Origin: Symsagittifera roscoffensis
Taxonomy: Eukaryota > Xenacoelomorpha > Acoela > Convolutidae
DNA length: 64,000 nucleotides
NCBI RefSeq assembly: GCF_963678635.1
Contig: NC_087062.1
Span: 3,683,556 to 3,747,555 of the forward strand
Direction of reading: 5' to 3'
Shown: one piece after another, positions 1 to 10,260 of the stretch
How the letters are laid out: the number at the start of each line of letters is the position of its first letter
Numbering within the stretch: the stretch's first letter is position 1
Notes under the pieces: generated by a model
The model's input: the letters and a program-made list of their open reading frames with translations, nothing else
Databases searched by the model: none
Told to the model about the DNA's origin: nothing
Made by a program: the position numbers and the translations under genes

Positions 1-6
1 AAGTCA

Positions 7-2088
7 ATGCTGGTGGCGACAGAAACAACAAGGACGCGGACAAAATTTCCCGTTTCCAAACGAGCCAAAAAACTAATAAAGCCACTGAGTCAGTCCCCTA
101 AATCATCGAAATCACCTAAATCATCACCTAACGAACTTTTCCAACCTGATGAGATACTTAGCCTTTACGCAATAATCCCTGCGGAAGGAACAGTACTGAC
201 GTACACGAAATTACGTTTCTCATCGGGATTACAACGTAGAGCCCTGGTCGATACAGGAGCCTGCGCAAATGTTATCTCAAAACAGACATTTGAAGACCTA
301 AAAGAAGAAAAATCGCTATTTCGCCCTCTTGAAGTAAATGAACCCAAACTGAAGAGAGTTAGAATGGCAGGAGGACAGCAAGTCTCCATTGAAACTGAAG
401 TAACGTTAGAATTCCGATTGGCAGACATGACCTTTATAGAATCATTTCTCGTTCTTCATGCAGCCAATTCAATAATTCTAGGAAATCCTTTCTATAAAAA
501 ACATCATATTCATGTCTGTCCGAAGTATAATCTACTGCATTTCAAAGACATGACCCTTCAAATCAACGAAATAAAACCTCCAAACGAGCCAAGAAGAGTC
601 AATAGAGTGAAAAAATTCCCTTTGCTTCTGACAAAACGTCAAACAATAGCCCCGCATCAGACAATTCTTGTAGAATGCCAGCTAGAGAACACATGTCAAG
701 ACATGGAAAAAACTACCGGAATCGTGATTCCAGCTCAGGAATTTGAAGAAAACTGTGAAATTGCGTTCACTTCTTCAATAAGCGAAGTGCTGAAAAACAA
801 CCTGTTGTATATCACAGCGTTTAACATCACCGATCATCACATTACTTTGCCTTTCAAAACCGAAATTGGCAAATTTTCAATTCTGACTCTGAAAGAAGCA
901 GAAAATTTATTCCCCATCGAACCTGAAATGATTGCATTTGCAAAAATGAACCACCCGGACGATATTGAAATGGGCATTAATGAGCTAATTCAACAATCGT
1001 GTGATAGTCAGCAGCCCCAATTGAAGCATGAACCTGAGTATGAAAAATTTTGGTTTCCTACGCCTGAAACATGTCAAAACCCTGAATTACTTCCTCAAAT
1101 CCAACGCGACATTTACGACCAAATTCTTCATTTTCAAGGTCTTGAAAAACTTGAACCGAAAACGAAATGTCAAGATCGATTGAAATTTATCAAGAACTTT
1201 AAGTGGGAGAATTCAGTGTTGACAGAAGACCAAAGGTCAAAAGTAGAAGATTTGTTTGTTGACTTTTCGGACATCTTTGCCAAACATAGATTCGATGTTG
1301 GGTACAATTCCGACCTCAAAATCAAACTAAAACCGGAACACACACGACCTCTGTATACACAAGGACCACCTACGCCGATACATTTGCGACACGAATTGAC
1401 AGTGGAACTTGCCCTTATGCACTATTATGGACTTATAACAACATTGTCACATTCTAAATACAGTAGTCCACTATTTGCACATCGAAAGCCATCTGGTAAA
1501 TTGCGGATGTTGATTGACCTCAGAAGGATAAACCATTCACTCAAGAATGACTACATCAACAGCAACTTTCCGATCTCAAATATGACCGATGCTTCGAACC
1601 ACTTCGCAGGAAAGAGCTTGTTTACCAAACTTGATTGCTCACAAGCATACCATTGTGTGCAAATGGCAGATGACCTTTCAGTCCAACTTTTGGCATTTAA
1701 CTTCGGTTCACGAACTTACGCATACAAATGCCTGGTTCAAGGTCTAAGTAAATCAGTAACAGGATTTAGTTCTTTTATCCGACACTACCTTGATCCATGC
1801 TTAGCTGCGGACCTATGTACACAATTCATGGATGACATAGGAAGCGCTGTGTATAACTTCGATGAAATGATACCGACCCTTTCGAAAATATTCGAATGTG
1901 TACGGAAGTCAGGACTTAAATTGTCGCCGAACAAATGTGAGATCGGAACACAAAGACTGAAGTTCCTGGGTAACATAATCACACCAGCAGGTGTGTCACC
2001 GGAACAAGAGAAAATCTCCACGTTCTTAAAGAAAATTAAAATGCCACAAACTGTAAAACAAGTTAAACGACTAATCGGTTTTGTTTAG
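7..2088 (+). CDS. Gypsy polyprotein, protease and reverse transcriptase part
   Basis: Open from base 1; ATG at 7 is only the first Met inside a longer frame. The aspartic protease active site is LVDTGA (Asp codon at 250, residue about 82). The reverse transcriptase shows the PSGKLRMLIDLRRIN region, the first catalytic Asp in KLDCSQAYH (codon 1633), and FMDD at 1825-1836 with the other two Asp residues. FMDD replaces the usual Y-x-DD. The frame ends at TAG 2086-2088, in the conserved stretch IGFV-stop-FFRNYMP where Gypsy elements usually have Gln. CAG to TAG is a single transition, and the same frame reopens at once. It acted as the copying enzyme of the element; this copy needs readthrough or is dead. 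Confidence 0.85.
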   Translation: MLVATETTRTRTKFPVSKRAKKLIKPLSQSPKSSKSPKSSPNELFQPDEILSLYAIIPAEGTVLTYTKLRFSSGLQRRALVDTGACANVISKQTFEDLKEEKSLFRPLEVNEPKLKRVRMAGGQQVSIETEVTLEFRLADMTFIESFLVLHAANSIILGNPFYKKHHIHVCPKYNLLHFKDMTLQINEIKPPNEPRRVNRVKKFPLLLTKRQTIAPHQTILVECQLENTCQDMEKTTGIVIPAQEFEENCEIAFTSSISEVLKNNLLYITAFNITDHHITLPFKTEIGKFSILTLKEAENLFPIEPEMIAFAKMNHPDDIEMGINELIQQSCDSQQPQLKHEPEYEKFWFPTPETCQNPELLPQIQRDIYDQILHFQGLEKLEPKTKCQDRLKFIKNFKWENSVLTEDQRSKVEDLFVDFSDIFAKHRFDVGYNSDLKIKLKPEHTRPLYTQGPPTPIHLRHELTVELALMHYYGLITTLSHSKYSSPLFAHRKPSGKLRMLIDLRRINHSLKNDYINSNFPISNMTDASNHFAGKSLFTKLDCSQAYHCVQMADDLSVQLLAFNFGSRTYAYKCLVQGLSKSVTGFSSFIRHYLDPCLAADLCTQFMDDIGSAVYNFDEMIPTLSKIFECVRKSGLKLSPNKCEIGTQRLKFLGNIITPAGVSPEQEKISTFLKKIKMPQTVKQVKRLIGFV

Positions 2089-2103
2089 TTTTTTCGCAAC
2101 TAT

Positions 2104-5100
2104 ATGCCAAGCCTAGGAGAAAAACTGATACCATTTTATCGACTCCTCAGAAAAGATGTTGCTTTTCAAACGGATGAGGAGCACCACAAAATTCTCGAAG
2201 TGCTAAAGCATGATCTGATACAAGCAACAGACATAACACTTCGGTTACCAAAACCAGGATTACAATACGTAATACTCTGTTATGCAAGCTATCATGGAAC
2301 CGGTTTTGTGCTCATGGTTGAAGACTATGTGAAGACTGACAATAAAGGTGAAATGAAAACGTATGCACCAGTGTCTTTTGGATCAAGACTCTTCAATACA
2401 GCACAACTGAAGTTCTCCATATACTACAAAGAGTTCTTAGCTCTATATTTTGCTCTCGATCATTTCTCTCATTTCATTTGGGGATCATCCAAACCAGTAA
2501 TAATACTGACTGATAATCGGAGCCTGACACAGTTTTTTCAAGCAAAAACTATTCCACCGTCAGTTTGGAGTTTCTTGGATCGAGTAATGGCATTTAACAT
2601 CATCATTGCGCATATACCTGGAAAAGCAAATTATGCAGCAGATTTTCTCTCAAGAATGCAAACAGACCCAGCAGCTTCTCTCTCCCTGAAACTAACGGAC
2701 AAAATTCCAGTACGAGAGATCCAAATCGACACGACAGCTAAAGTACCTGATGCATCTCTCAACCTGATCCAATCAATGGAGGACTTTTTCCCCGAAAAGA
2801 AGACAATTGACGATAATCTAAGAACACAATTGATTGAACTAGGACTCTATGAAAACGTTATGCGAGAGCTCAGCACGCAAGAAAATAACAATATCATCCA
2901 ACCACAAAACTTCGTCCGACTATCAGGACCACTAATTGCCGCAGTTGGCTATCCTGATCCTGCTGACATTTTTCATGACCTGAATTTGAGTCACGAAGTT
3001 CTCAATCCGAAAAATGAACAAGAAAAGGATCCTGATATCAAAGATGTGAAGAACTGGATACGGAATGAACAAGTTCCAAACCTCACGTACGAAAACAGTC
3101 GAAAGAAGAAATATGCGAAGCAATTTAATCGACTCATACTTGAAAACGACGTTCTGTACCGAAACTTCTTCGATGACACAGGAAAGGTGATGTATAAACA
3201 ATACTGCCTACCTAAACATCGTTGGAAAGAAGCTGTGTATCGACTCCACAACTCGCCAACTGGCGGACATCTTGGAATAACAAGGACATCAGAAGAGTTT
3301 AGAAAACGATTTTACCTTCCCGGCTTCACTGAATTTCTGAAAAATACGATTAAAAATTGCCTGACGTGTCTGCAACTCAAACAAGCAACGGCAAAGCACC
3401 AGATTCCACCATTACAACCAATTTCATCATTGCAATGTTTCCCAGGCGATATGATGCAAATTGATATAGTTGGACCAATGAAGTCACCAGTCTACAAGTT
3501 TGTTCTCACTGGAATCGATGTATTCTCGAAATACTTGTTTGCAGCACCATTGACGAATGCCAGTGCGGATACCGTTGCGAGAGAACTCACAAAGATGTTC
3601 TTTGTTCATAGTTATATCCCGAAGAAGATTCTAGCTGATCTTGGAAAGACATTTACTTCAGAACTGATGCACGAATTGACAACATTGCTCGAGATTCAAC
3701 TTAACCACGCGACACTAAAACACCCGCAGACTATCGGTCTTGTCGAACGATCTCATGGACCACTTAAACGAATCCTAAAGCTGAACACTAATGAACAATG
3801 GTCGGACTGGCACAAATATGTCCCATTGGCAACATTTATCCACAATACTTCATACTCTTCATCAATTGGATGCTGCCCAAGCTCAATTTTCCATGGAAGA
3901 GAACCGACAAAACCACTTGATCTCCGCTTCTCAACGAAAGCAATTGAAACAGTAACAGCTGAATCTGATTTTGTCACGGCAATGCAAGATGCGATGTTAG
4001 AAAAGTTCAAAGAAACGAAAAAGAACTTAATTTCAGCTTACCATAAATACCGAGGATATTACGATCAAAAAGCACTTGCCCAGCCACTGAAACAGCATTC
4101 ATTTTGTTTATTATTAAATCCTCTGTTGACAACACAATCAGATTTTGGGAGCAAATCAATGCAAGTCTGGATACCATTGTACAGAGTTGAAAAAGTATTG
4201 ACAAATTCAAACTACATCATTCGTAAAATGGGAACTAATTTCACACAATGCGTACACCGGATTCGTCTCAGACCTGTTATTCCACAGCATCAACCAGAAG
4301 ATCTCGAGACTATTGATCCAAGCAAATTTGAAACGGATCCCTCACTTGGTAAATATCGAAGTGAACCAGGACTCTTCGACGATTCTTTGCCCAAACTCTT
4401 AGACGACATCCAACCCGCAACCGGTGGACAAAGCAACCTTCCCGATGCACCTGCTCGAATCCGACTGTCAGTACCTCTTGGAGGACCCGCAGCAGCCCCA
4501 ATCGCTCCTGCAGCAGTCCCAATTCCCGCAGCAGCACCAATAGTTGCACCATTGCCTCTGGTACCGCTACCAATAGCAGCACCGCCGCCACCAGCACTTC
4601 CTCCGGACCCAGATCCAGAACCCTTAGCTCCACCTGAGTTTGAATACAACGATGAACTAAATAACGACGAACCAATGAACGAGACAGCGGTTACAATGCC
4701 TACTACAGTTAATCTCGAAAACGATGGACAAAACATGGCCCAAGAAACATCGCGAACGAAGCGCCAAGCAGCAGTCGAAGCGCGAGACAAAATATTTTGC
4801 CAAACGCGCTTCAGCAACGATGTGAGATACCATCCAATACCCAGCCGCCCAAAACAACCGCGAAAGTATGGACTCCGAACCGTTGACGGACACGAAGTGG
4901 CCCCAGTTACATTCATTCCACGATCAACGCAGAAGGACAATAAAGCAAATATACGAAAGAAAGCGGAGGAGGCGAATGAAGACTTTCCTCCACGAGAGGC
5001 GAAAAGGAACATTATTAAGGACAGCGTGAAGCGAGCGAAACAAATGACTAAACGAAAAGATGGGCCCAGCAGCAGCAAAGATTCGGTAAATGCAATATAT

Positions 5101-5532
5101 GAACCAAATATCTTTGTGGGATCAGGGGATGTTTTACAATTCCCTGGCTCTATAGCTCACTGCGTCTCAAGTGACTTTCAAATGGCAAAAGGAGTAGCAC
5201 AGCAGATCAGCAGTGCCTACCCATGCATCAAACCAACCCTAAAAAGCATTGAAACACCGATAGTTGGATCATCAGTTTCAGTTTCTCTGCCTTGGGAAAA
5301 TAAGTCAATCTTCAATTTAGTCACTAAACCACAATTCTTTGACAAGCCTACATACTACGATTTGTCAAGAAGCCTCAACTGCATGAAGCAGCAGCTATTG
5401 CAGAAAGGAATAAACGCGATAGCCATGCCAAAAATTGGATGTGGACTCGATAAATTGAAAGAAAGTAGAGTTTTCAGCCTAATTTGCGACATTTTTGAAA
5501 AAACTAACATCAAAATCTTTATTTATGTATGA
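2104..5532 (+). CDS. Gypsy polyprotein, RNase H, integrase and TARG1-like macro domain
   Basis: Same frame as the upstream ORF, separated only by the TAG at 2086. RNase H has Glu in KEFLALYFA and Asp in LTDNRS, but the first catalytic Asp is Tyr (CYAS, codon TAT at 2281). Integrase has an HHCC zinc module (His 3247 and 3268, Cys 3358 and 3367) and the catalytic triad Asp 3463, Asp 3637, Glu 3745, the last two spaced D-35-E. A GPY/F-like region, a Pro/Ala-rich stretch (about 4440-4640) and a basic region follow. Residues about 1002-1142 form a macro domain: GSIAHCVSSDF near its start, NLVTK with KPTYYDLSRSL in the middle, MPKIGCGLDKL (Asp codon 5449) near its end. This layout matches the TARG1/OARD1 ADP-ribosyl-ester hydrolase family. 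Whether it is catalytic is unknown; I do not see the family's key Lys at the expected place. Confidence 0.83.
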   Translation: MPSLGEKLIPFYRLLRKDVAFQTDEEHHKILEVLKHDLIQATDITLRLPKPGLQYVILCYASYHGTGFVLMVEDYVKTDNKGEMKTYAPVSFGSRLFNTAQLKFSIYYKEFLALYFALDHFSHFIWGSSKPVIILTDNRSLTQFFQAKTIPPSVWSFLDRVMAFNIIIAHIPGKANYAADFLSRMQTDPAASLSLKLTDKIPVREIQIDTTAKVPDASLNLIQSMEDFFPEKKTIDDNLRTQLIELGLYENVMRELSTQENNNIIQPQNFVRLSGPLIAAVGYPDPADIFHDLNLSHEVLNPKNEQEKDPDIKDVKNWIRNEQVPNLTYENSRKKKYAKQFNRLILENDVLYRNFFDDTGKVMYKQYCLPKHRWKEAVYRLHNSPTGGHLGITRTSEEFRKRFYLPGFTEFLKNTIKNCLTCLQLKQATAKHQIPPLQPISSLQCFPGDMMQIDIVGPMKSPVYKFVLTGIDVFSKYLFAAPLTNASADTVARELTKMFFVHSYIPKKILADLGKTFTSELMHELTTLLEIQLNHATLKHPQTIGLVERSHGPLKRILKLNTNEQWSDWHKYVPLATFIHNTSYSSSIGCCPSSIFHGREPTKPLDLRFSTKAIETVTAESDFVTAMQDAMLEKFKETKKNLISAYHKYRGYYDQKALAQPLKQHSFCLLLNPLLTTQSDFGSKSMQVWIPLYRVEKVLTNSNYIIRKMGTNFTQCVHRIRLRPVIPQHQPEDLETIDPSKFETDPSLGKYRSEPGLFDDSLPKLLDDIQPATGGQSNLPDAPARIRLSVPLGGPAAAPIAPAAVPIPAAAPIVAPLPLVPLPIAAPPPPALPPDPDPEPLAPPEFEYNDELNNDEPMNETAVTMPTTVNLENDGQNMAQETSRTKRQAAVEARDKIFCQTRFSNDVRYHPIPSRPKQPRKYGLRTVDGHEVAPVTFIPRSTQKDNKANIRKKAEEANEDFPPREAKRNIIKDSVKRAKQMTKRKDGPSSSKDSVNAIYEPNIFVGSGDVLQFPGSIAHCVSSDFQMAKGVAQQISSAYPCIKPTLKSIETPIVGSSVSVSLPWENKSIFNLVTKPQFFDKPTYYDLSRSLNCMKQQLLQKGINAIAMPKIGCGLDKLKESRVFSLICDIFEKTNIKIFIYV

Positions 5533-5589
5533 CGAAAAATCCGGATATCAGCTAGTACCGTTCATGCATGCATTTAAAACATTTGCCAC

Positions 5590-5893
5590 TACAGCCCACG
5601 TTGAGGTCGATTGAAACACCACAAGTCGGAGCCTCAGTTTCAATGCACATTCCTTCTCAAAACAAATCAATATTCAATCTAGTGACGAAAACGCAATATT
5701 TCAAAAACCGTCCTATTATGACCTCACACGCAGCCTCCGCTGCATGAAGAAACAGCTAATCGAGCAAGGGATAAAACAAATAGCACTTCCCAAGATAGGA
5801 TGTGGACTGGATAAACTGCAAGATTATTCAGTTTTTAACATAATTTTCGACGTTTTCCGAAAAAGTGACACCAAAGTCTTCATATATGTCTAA
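5590..5893 (+). pseudogene. Second, degenerate macro-domain copy
   Basis: This stretch repeats the last two thirds of the preceding macro domain. It has a SIETPQVGASVS-like start, KSIFNLVTK, then YYDLTRSLRCMKKQL, LPKIGCGLDKL and a closing KVFIYV, ending at TAA 5891-5893. The two parts are in different frames: frame 0 up to about 5700, then frame 2 from 5711. The N-terminal third, which would bind ADP-ribose, is missing. Many differences from copy one are conservative or silent, so it is an old divergent paralogue rather than a recent duplication. It could be a remnant of a two-macro polyprotein or a partial unequal duplication. Confidence 0.72.
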
Positions 5894-5945
5894 ACACCAC
5901 AAATCTACCCCTCAAGATCGTTGGAAGACTAGTGGAAACGTGTCA

Positions 5946-6290
5946 GAAGCTCGCCGGAGGAGGAAATGTTTAAAAGCCGAGATCTCAAAAATCACCCTCT
6001 CCGGCCATGTATTAAGATGGGGAATAAAAAATTCTCACGTCCCCCCATCAAACTTCTGCATGGATTTTGAAAATTTCACTACCAATGATCCCAGGACCAC
6101 CAATGAGGAGGATCCTGAAGACTGGCGGAGGAGGAAATGTGTACATCTCGAGATACGAAAAATCGCCCTCATCGCCCATGTTTAAGCATTACGAATAAAA
6201 AAGTTTTTCGCCCCCCATCAACGAGTCGAAGGAAATTCAAAAATTTTGGGCTCATTGATCTTCAAATTACCAATGACGAACAGGCACGAA
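5946..6290 (+). repeat. 171-bp tandem repeat, two diverged copies
   Basis: Copy one starts at 5946 and copy two at 6117. Both begin with a purine block containing GGAGGAGGAAATG, continue through a GAGAT-CAAAAATC-CCCTC region and a run of C before ATCAA, and end in ACCAATGA. The purine block followed by TG is compatible with a polypurine tract at an LTR border, but that cannot be tested without the other LTR. No convincing coding frame spans it. Confidence 0.6.
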
Positions 6291-7059
6291 GTTGGTCCAC
6301 TAGCAGACCAAAATTTGGTGCCATACATCAATTCTCAACATTCCCATATTAGTATAGGAAAAACAAGAAAAATAACTTTCGAGGGATATCTTTGCAGAAA
6401 TGCGAAAAAAAACACTCAAATGTGCCAGCAAAGATTCAACGAAATTGTTAGTACAACCCTCAAAATTTACAAGCATTGCTGAAAAACAACACGCGAACTT
6501 TAAAAGCTAATTAGAACATCACAAATATCAACAAATTTGATGAAAAACTGAAATTCATCAATTTTAATTCTAACTGATGCCAAATTTTGCTCAGGCGAAC
6601 CAGCAAAATGCCTGAATAGCCTATAAGAGTGATTTACAACGTCTGTAGAAAACACGACGACAGACCACAAAAGCCAGATTCAGCACAAAAAGACGTTGAT
6701 TGCGACAAAATGCAAAACCTTCGTCGAAATAGTGGAAATCTGACAACAAACAAGGAAGCTTATCGCCTTCATTCAGGGAGTAAGGCCAACGAAGGCACAA
6801 CACGCCTAATGGAAGAAGAAACGATGACTCCTGAGAACACAATCTGAAAGACCAAGTTCAACTTTTACGCACGTACACCAGAGTACAAATTGCTTTCCTA
6901 GTTGCAAACTTCAACAAAAAAGTGAATAATTCGACAAAACAGATAACTGTGAAATTGTTGGAAATCTATTCGCAATTGAAGAGGCCACGAAAAGACTGAA
7001 GTCACCTCATTTGAAAAAGCAACAACCAATTCGGGCACCAATGGAACAAAAGAAATGAC
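6291..7059. other. No recognisable gene, right flank or tail of the Gypsy element
   Basis: Short frames occur on both strands (for example 6629-6847) but show no domain, repeat or composition that supports coding. It may contain the element's 3' untranslated region or LTR. Confidence 0.4.
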
Positions 7060-7259
7060 NNNNNNNNNNNNNNNNNNNNNNNNNNNNNNNNNNNNNNNNN
7101 NNNNNNNNNNNNNNNNNNNNNNNNNNNNNNNNNNNNNNNNNNNNNNNNNNNNNNNNNNNNNNNNNNNNNNNNNNNNNNNNNNNNNNNNNNNNNNNNNNNN
7201 NNNNNNNNNNNNNNNNNNNNNNNNNNNNNNNNNNNNNNNNNNNNNNNNNNNNNNNNNNN
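7060..7259. other. Assembly gap of exactly 200 N
   Basis: Exactly 200 N bases, which looks like a placeholder scaffold gap. Sequence left and right of it need not be adjacent in the genome, so the Gypsy element and the antisense fragment to the right should not be assumed to be neighbours. Confidence 0.99.
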
Positions 7260-7622
7260 GGGTTAAAAGGATTTTCACGTATTTGTGCTGATGTTGGTGT
7301 TGATCCTAAATTTTCTGATTGAATATTAGGTGTACCTGTTATGAAGTTAGCGTTGGGGTATCTGGTAGTGTTATGCTAGAATTTTCTGAGCTTGATGGAG
7401 TTGGAGATTGAGGTATGCTAAAAGTGATTCTAGGAGTTTGAAAGTTTCTATTTCGTCTTGGATGTATTATTTGTCTATTTACTTCGATTGCAGTTTGATT
7501 TTGACTGATTTGTCGAATTCGGTTTAAATCTTGTTGTAATGTGCGGTACAAGTTATATGTTGGTTCACTTAGTGATGCTTGTCTCTGAACTGGTTCAAGA
7601 GGTTCAGATAAGCGGGCGTAGA
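7260..7622 (-). pseudogene. Antisense fragment of the right-hand element's Ser/Thr/Pro/Gln-rich ORF
   Basis: Read on the minus strand, this encodes the same protein segment as about 61196-61558. Shared blocks include RLSEPLEPVQRQ, LSEPTYNLY, INRQIIHPRRNRNFQTPR (Val for Ile at the first residue here) and IPQSP. Nearest the gap, both copies share a block meaning GSTPTS-EQIRENPFN. Differences are dominated by third codon positions (CGC/CGT, TCT/TCA, CTT/CTA, CAG/CAA), which indicates protein-level constraint while the copies diverged. Homology stops near 7622 and is cut by the gap on the left. The rest of that element is not visible here. Confidence 0.82.
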
Positions 7623-8634
7623 AATTAGTTGCCTCTCCCGAGTACTTCAGCAGCCGCAATAATACCAGTATACTCTAGATCTATTGAGCCTAGCAGAGAC
7701 TAGTTAAACACCCTGAGACTAGTAGATATAAGAGTAAGATTAGGATCGGTATTAGACTAAGAAGTTGTACGAATCTATCCGGCCGAAAATAAGATAGCGT
7801 GACGAGCAGACGGTGTACCCTATCCGAAATTACTCTATGAGTTAAGCCTCAGAACATAACTCAATATGTAAAAAAATAGGTATTGACCCCATCTTTATTG
7901 GTAATAAAAGCAGTTTTTTATTAATTTTGTAAATCAATTATTAACTATACATTATATAAACTCATACTCTTTTCTTACTATTGTTTCTACTATAACTTTT
8001 GTCAATACATTTGACGATTAGACTTATAACTTAGGATAAGTTACAAAAGATATGCTATAAAAAAGCACTTGTCCCGCCTAGTAAAATCTACTTTATTCGC
8101 TCTGCTCTCACAAACGTTCGCCATACGACTAAACTGCCAATAGAACCGCACAATTATTTTACAGCCCCAAAATCATACAGGTGAAGAAGAAGCACCATCG
8201 CTTCTCAGAATTCTTCTGATTGAGACGCAACAAAATAGAGAAGTAGACTAAGCCGCAAATCATAAAAACCAATTTATTAAACAGGTAGTGGTCCGATCAA
8301 GTAACAACAGTATTTTTATTGCACTTTTCACAGCCGATAACGCAAAAAAATTTTTGTTCGAATTTTTTTGAGCGAAAAATCAACTACATGCTAGAGTTCA
8401 CAAAGAAATTTTTTTTCCTCTCGTGCAAAAATTATGTGTTTTTGGACTCAACTTAGTGAACACAAAGCTTGCTGTTGGTTTTCAAAGAGGCAGCAGAAGT
8501 TTCTGTGGTGCCCATGTCCGAAAGATTATCTCCTCATACGAAACCACTGATTGGCGGAAGTGTCTCAAACTTGTTTGTAACGAAAAAAAGTTGCTCATTG
8601 TCCGTTGACAAATTTTAAAAACAACTGGCATTGG
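7623..8634. other. Non-coding interval left of the BEL element
   Basis: AT-rich, with many short homopolymers. The 61-codon frame at 8423-8608 has no recognisable motif. I see no LTR, terminal repeat or RNA gene. Confidence 0.4.
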
Positions 8635-8865
8635 TGTGACTTATCTCTACAAGGCACTGTAGCCGGGCAAACTGTAACCATGCGGGCAACTAAGACCGTG
8701 CAACTATTGACTTTAACAAAGTTTGTGAAACTAATACAGAAAATCATTTTACTCAATTCTGAACAGTTTGTTGACTTTCTCACGTTTACATAATGATAAT
8801 CTAGGTCTTTATCTTAATTTGGTTAGGAATCTAGGATTTAGGAATAGAATTGAAATATATCAACA
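8635..8865 (+). repeat. 5' LTR of the BEL/Pao element
   Basis: About 231 bp, TG...CA ends (starts TGTGACTTA, ends ATATATCAACA). The start is fixed by alignment with the 3' copy, the end by the LTR fragment in the palindrome centre (ends 16227), where similarity stops at the same CA. Target duplication cannot be checked because the 3' end is rearranged. Confidence 0.85.
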
Positions 8866-9376
8866 TAAACTGGGCCGCCGGCTAAATTGGATAGGACTAC
8901 AGTGAATTTTACTAAAATTTTAGGATATTAGTTAGTCGGTGGTCAGGTATCCGGACAACTTAGGCTCCCCACATTCAACTTCGGTGACATTTCAGAGAAG
9001 TTGAAGGTTAATTAACCACTGGTAGACCCCGGAAAAGTTGTACAACCGATAAACTGACATTTTACTTCAGTGGCTCCGCGCGACGCTACGCTTCCTTCAA
9101 TTTTCAGTAAATTTTTGGTATTTTGTGTTGGTTTCTGTCCCCGTGCGGACTTTTGTTTTTGACTTTTCCTTTTGCGTGGAGTGTCTCCCACTGAAAAACT
9201 TCTCGGGTTGGAAACAGTCGGCATCAACATCCAACTACTTCATCTGGCATTTCAACACAGATTTGTCATTTTGACTTCCCCACAGAACGAAAACTTCGGC
9301 AAACAAAGTTTTCAACAACCCCCATTGACGAATAGAAATAGCAAAACCACGAGAAAACGTCGAGAGGCACAGTGAC
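8866..9376 (+). promoter_or_regulatory. BEL/Pao leader with possible primer-binding site
   Basis: TGGGCCGCCGG at about 8871, five bases after the LTR, begins with TGG as expected for pairing with a tRNA 3' CCA end; the tRNA is not identified. The rest is untranslated leader before the gag ATG at 9377. That ATG follows CAGTGAC and opens a good coiled-coil sequence. Confidence 0.35.
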
Positions 9377-10260
9377 ATGACCGAAAATTTGGAGCACCTC
9401 AAACGCTCTAGAGCATCTCATCGACGCGTAGTAACCAAATACTACAATGAAGCAAACACGATCATTCAAAATCGCGGAACTCTTGATGAAACTGGAGTAG
9501 CAAGACTTGAGCAACTGGAATTCAACATCCACAAGAAACAAGACCAGCTCTCAAACTCTAATAGCAAGATACAGGAACTGATCACAGATGAACAGCCATT
9601 AGACGATGAGATCCAAGAAGCAGAAGATTTGGACGACAAATATGGACAGTACGTTCACCGAATTCAACAGTTCCTTCTAAGGCTCAAAACACCGACAGGA
9701 GTTTCTTCAAGTACCGCTTGACCAATAGATGTGAATGTCAACTTACCAAAACTAAATTTGCCTGTTTTCTCTGGAGGCTACATGGAATGGAAATCGTTCT
9801 TCGACTTGTTCAAAGGAGCTGTGATTGACAACACGAGACTGACGCTACAGCACTTGAAATCTTCTCTGACTGGTGACGCAGACAAACTACTACATTCCAT
9901 CACGATTACGGACGACAATTTTGACATCGCCATTGACATTCTGGAGAACCGATACGACAACAAACGTTTGACTTTGCGATCACATTTGCACGAAATCTTC
10001 AGTCAGCGCTCGTTGACAAACGAAAACTCCAAAGATCTTCGAACTCTCATGGAAACAACAGAGGAACACCGACTCGCTTTGCTTAACCATGGACAACCAG
10101 TGGATCAACAGGATATATTCTTTTTTACCTTCTAACGGAACGACTTCCCATTGAAACACGGAAAACTTGAGAAATTTCTACACCAGGAAGAGAACCTCAG
10201 CGATACGGCCAGCTTAAGAAGTTTCTCAAAGAAAGATGCCAAGCTCTTGAAACATCATCT
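9377..10260 (+). pseudogene. BEL/Pao gag, N-terminal and capsid part, broken
   Basis: The first 115 codons are helical and charged (coiled-coil-like). After an in-frame TGA at 9719-9721, the same frame resumes with LPKLNLPVFSGGYMEWKSF, the typical DUF1759 start, followed by LTLQHLKSSLTGDADKLL and the FDIAIDILENRYDN block. A T-run around 10121-10130 causes a frameshift, and TGA at 10168-10170 replaces what looks like Trp. The lesions are of different kinds, which fits neutral decay. It would have formed the particle shell. No cellular function is expected. Confidence 0.8.

Larger units (their letters stand above)
1..6290 (+). mobile_element. Ty3/Gypsy-like retroelement with C-terminal macro domain, left end outside window
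   Basis: The order protease (DTG), reverse transcriptase (FMDD), RNase H, zinc-binding integrase with D-D-35-E is the Ty3/Gypsy order. The frame is already open at base 1, so gag, the 5' LTR and the primer site lie to the left. After the integrase come a Pro/Ala-rich linker and a macro domain, then a second degenerate macro copy and a 171-bp tandem repeat. No 3' LTR can be delimited because its partner is outside the window, so the right end is approximate. Coding DNA is clearly richer in G+C than the gene introns further right. A TAG inside pol and a lost RNase H aspartate suggest this copy is inactive. Confidence 0.85.

Noticed and set aside
4290..5078. 262-codon minus-strand ORF opposite the Gypsy linker
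   Set aside because: It is the mirror of the Pro/Ala-rich and basic coding region in the sense frame; Gly/Ser runs arise from GC-rich codons. No motif.
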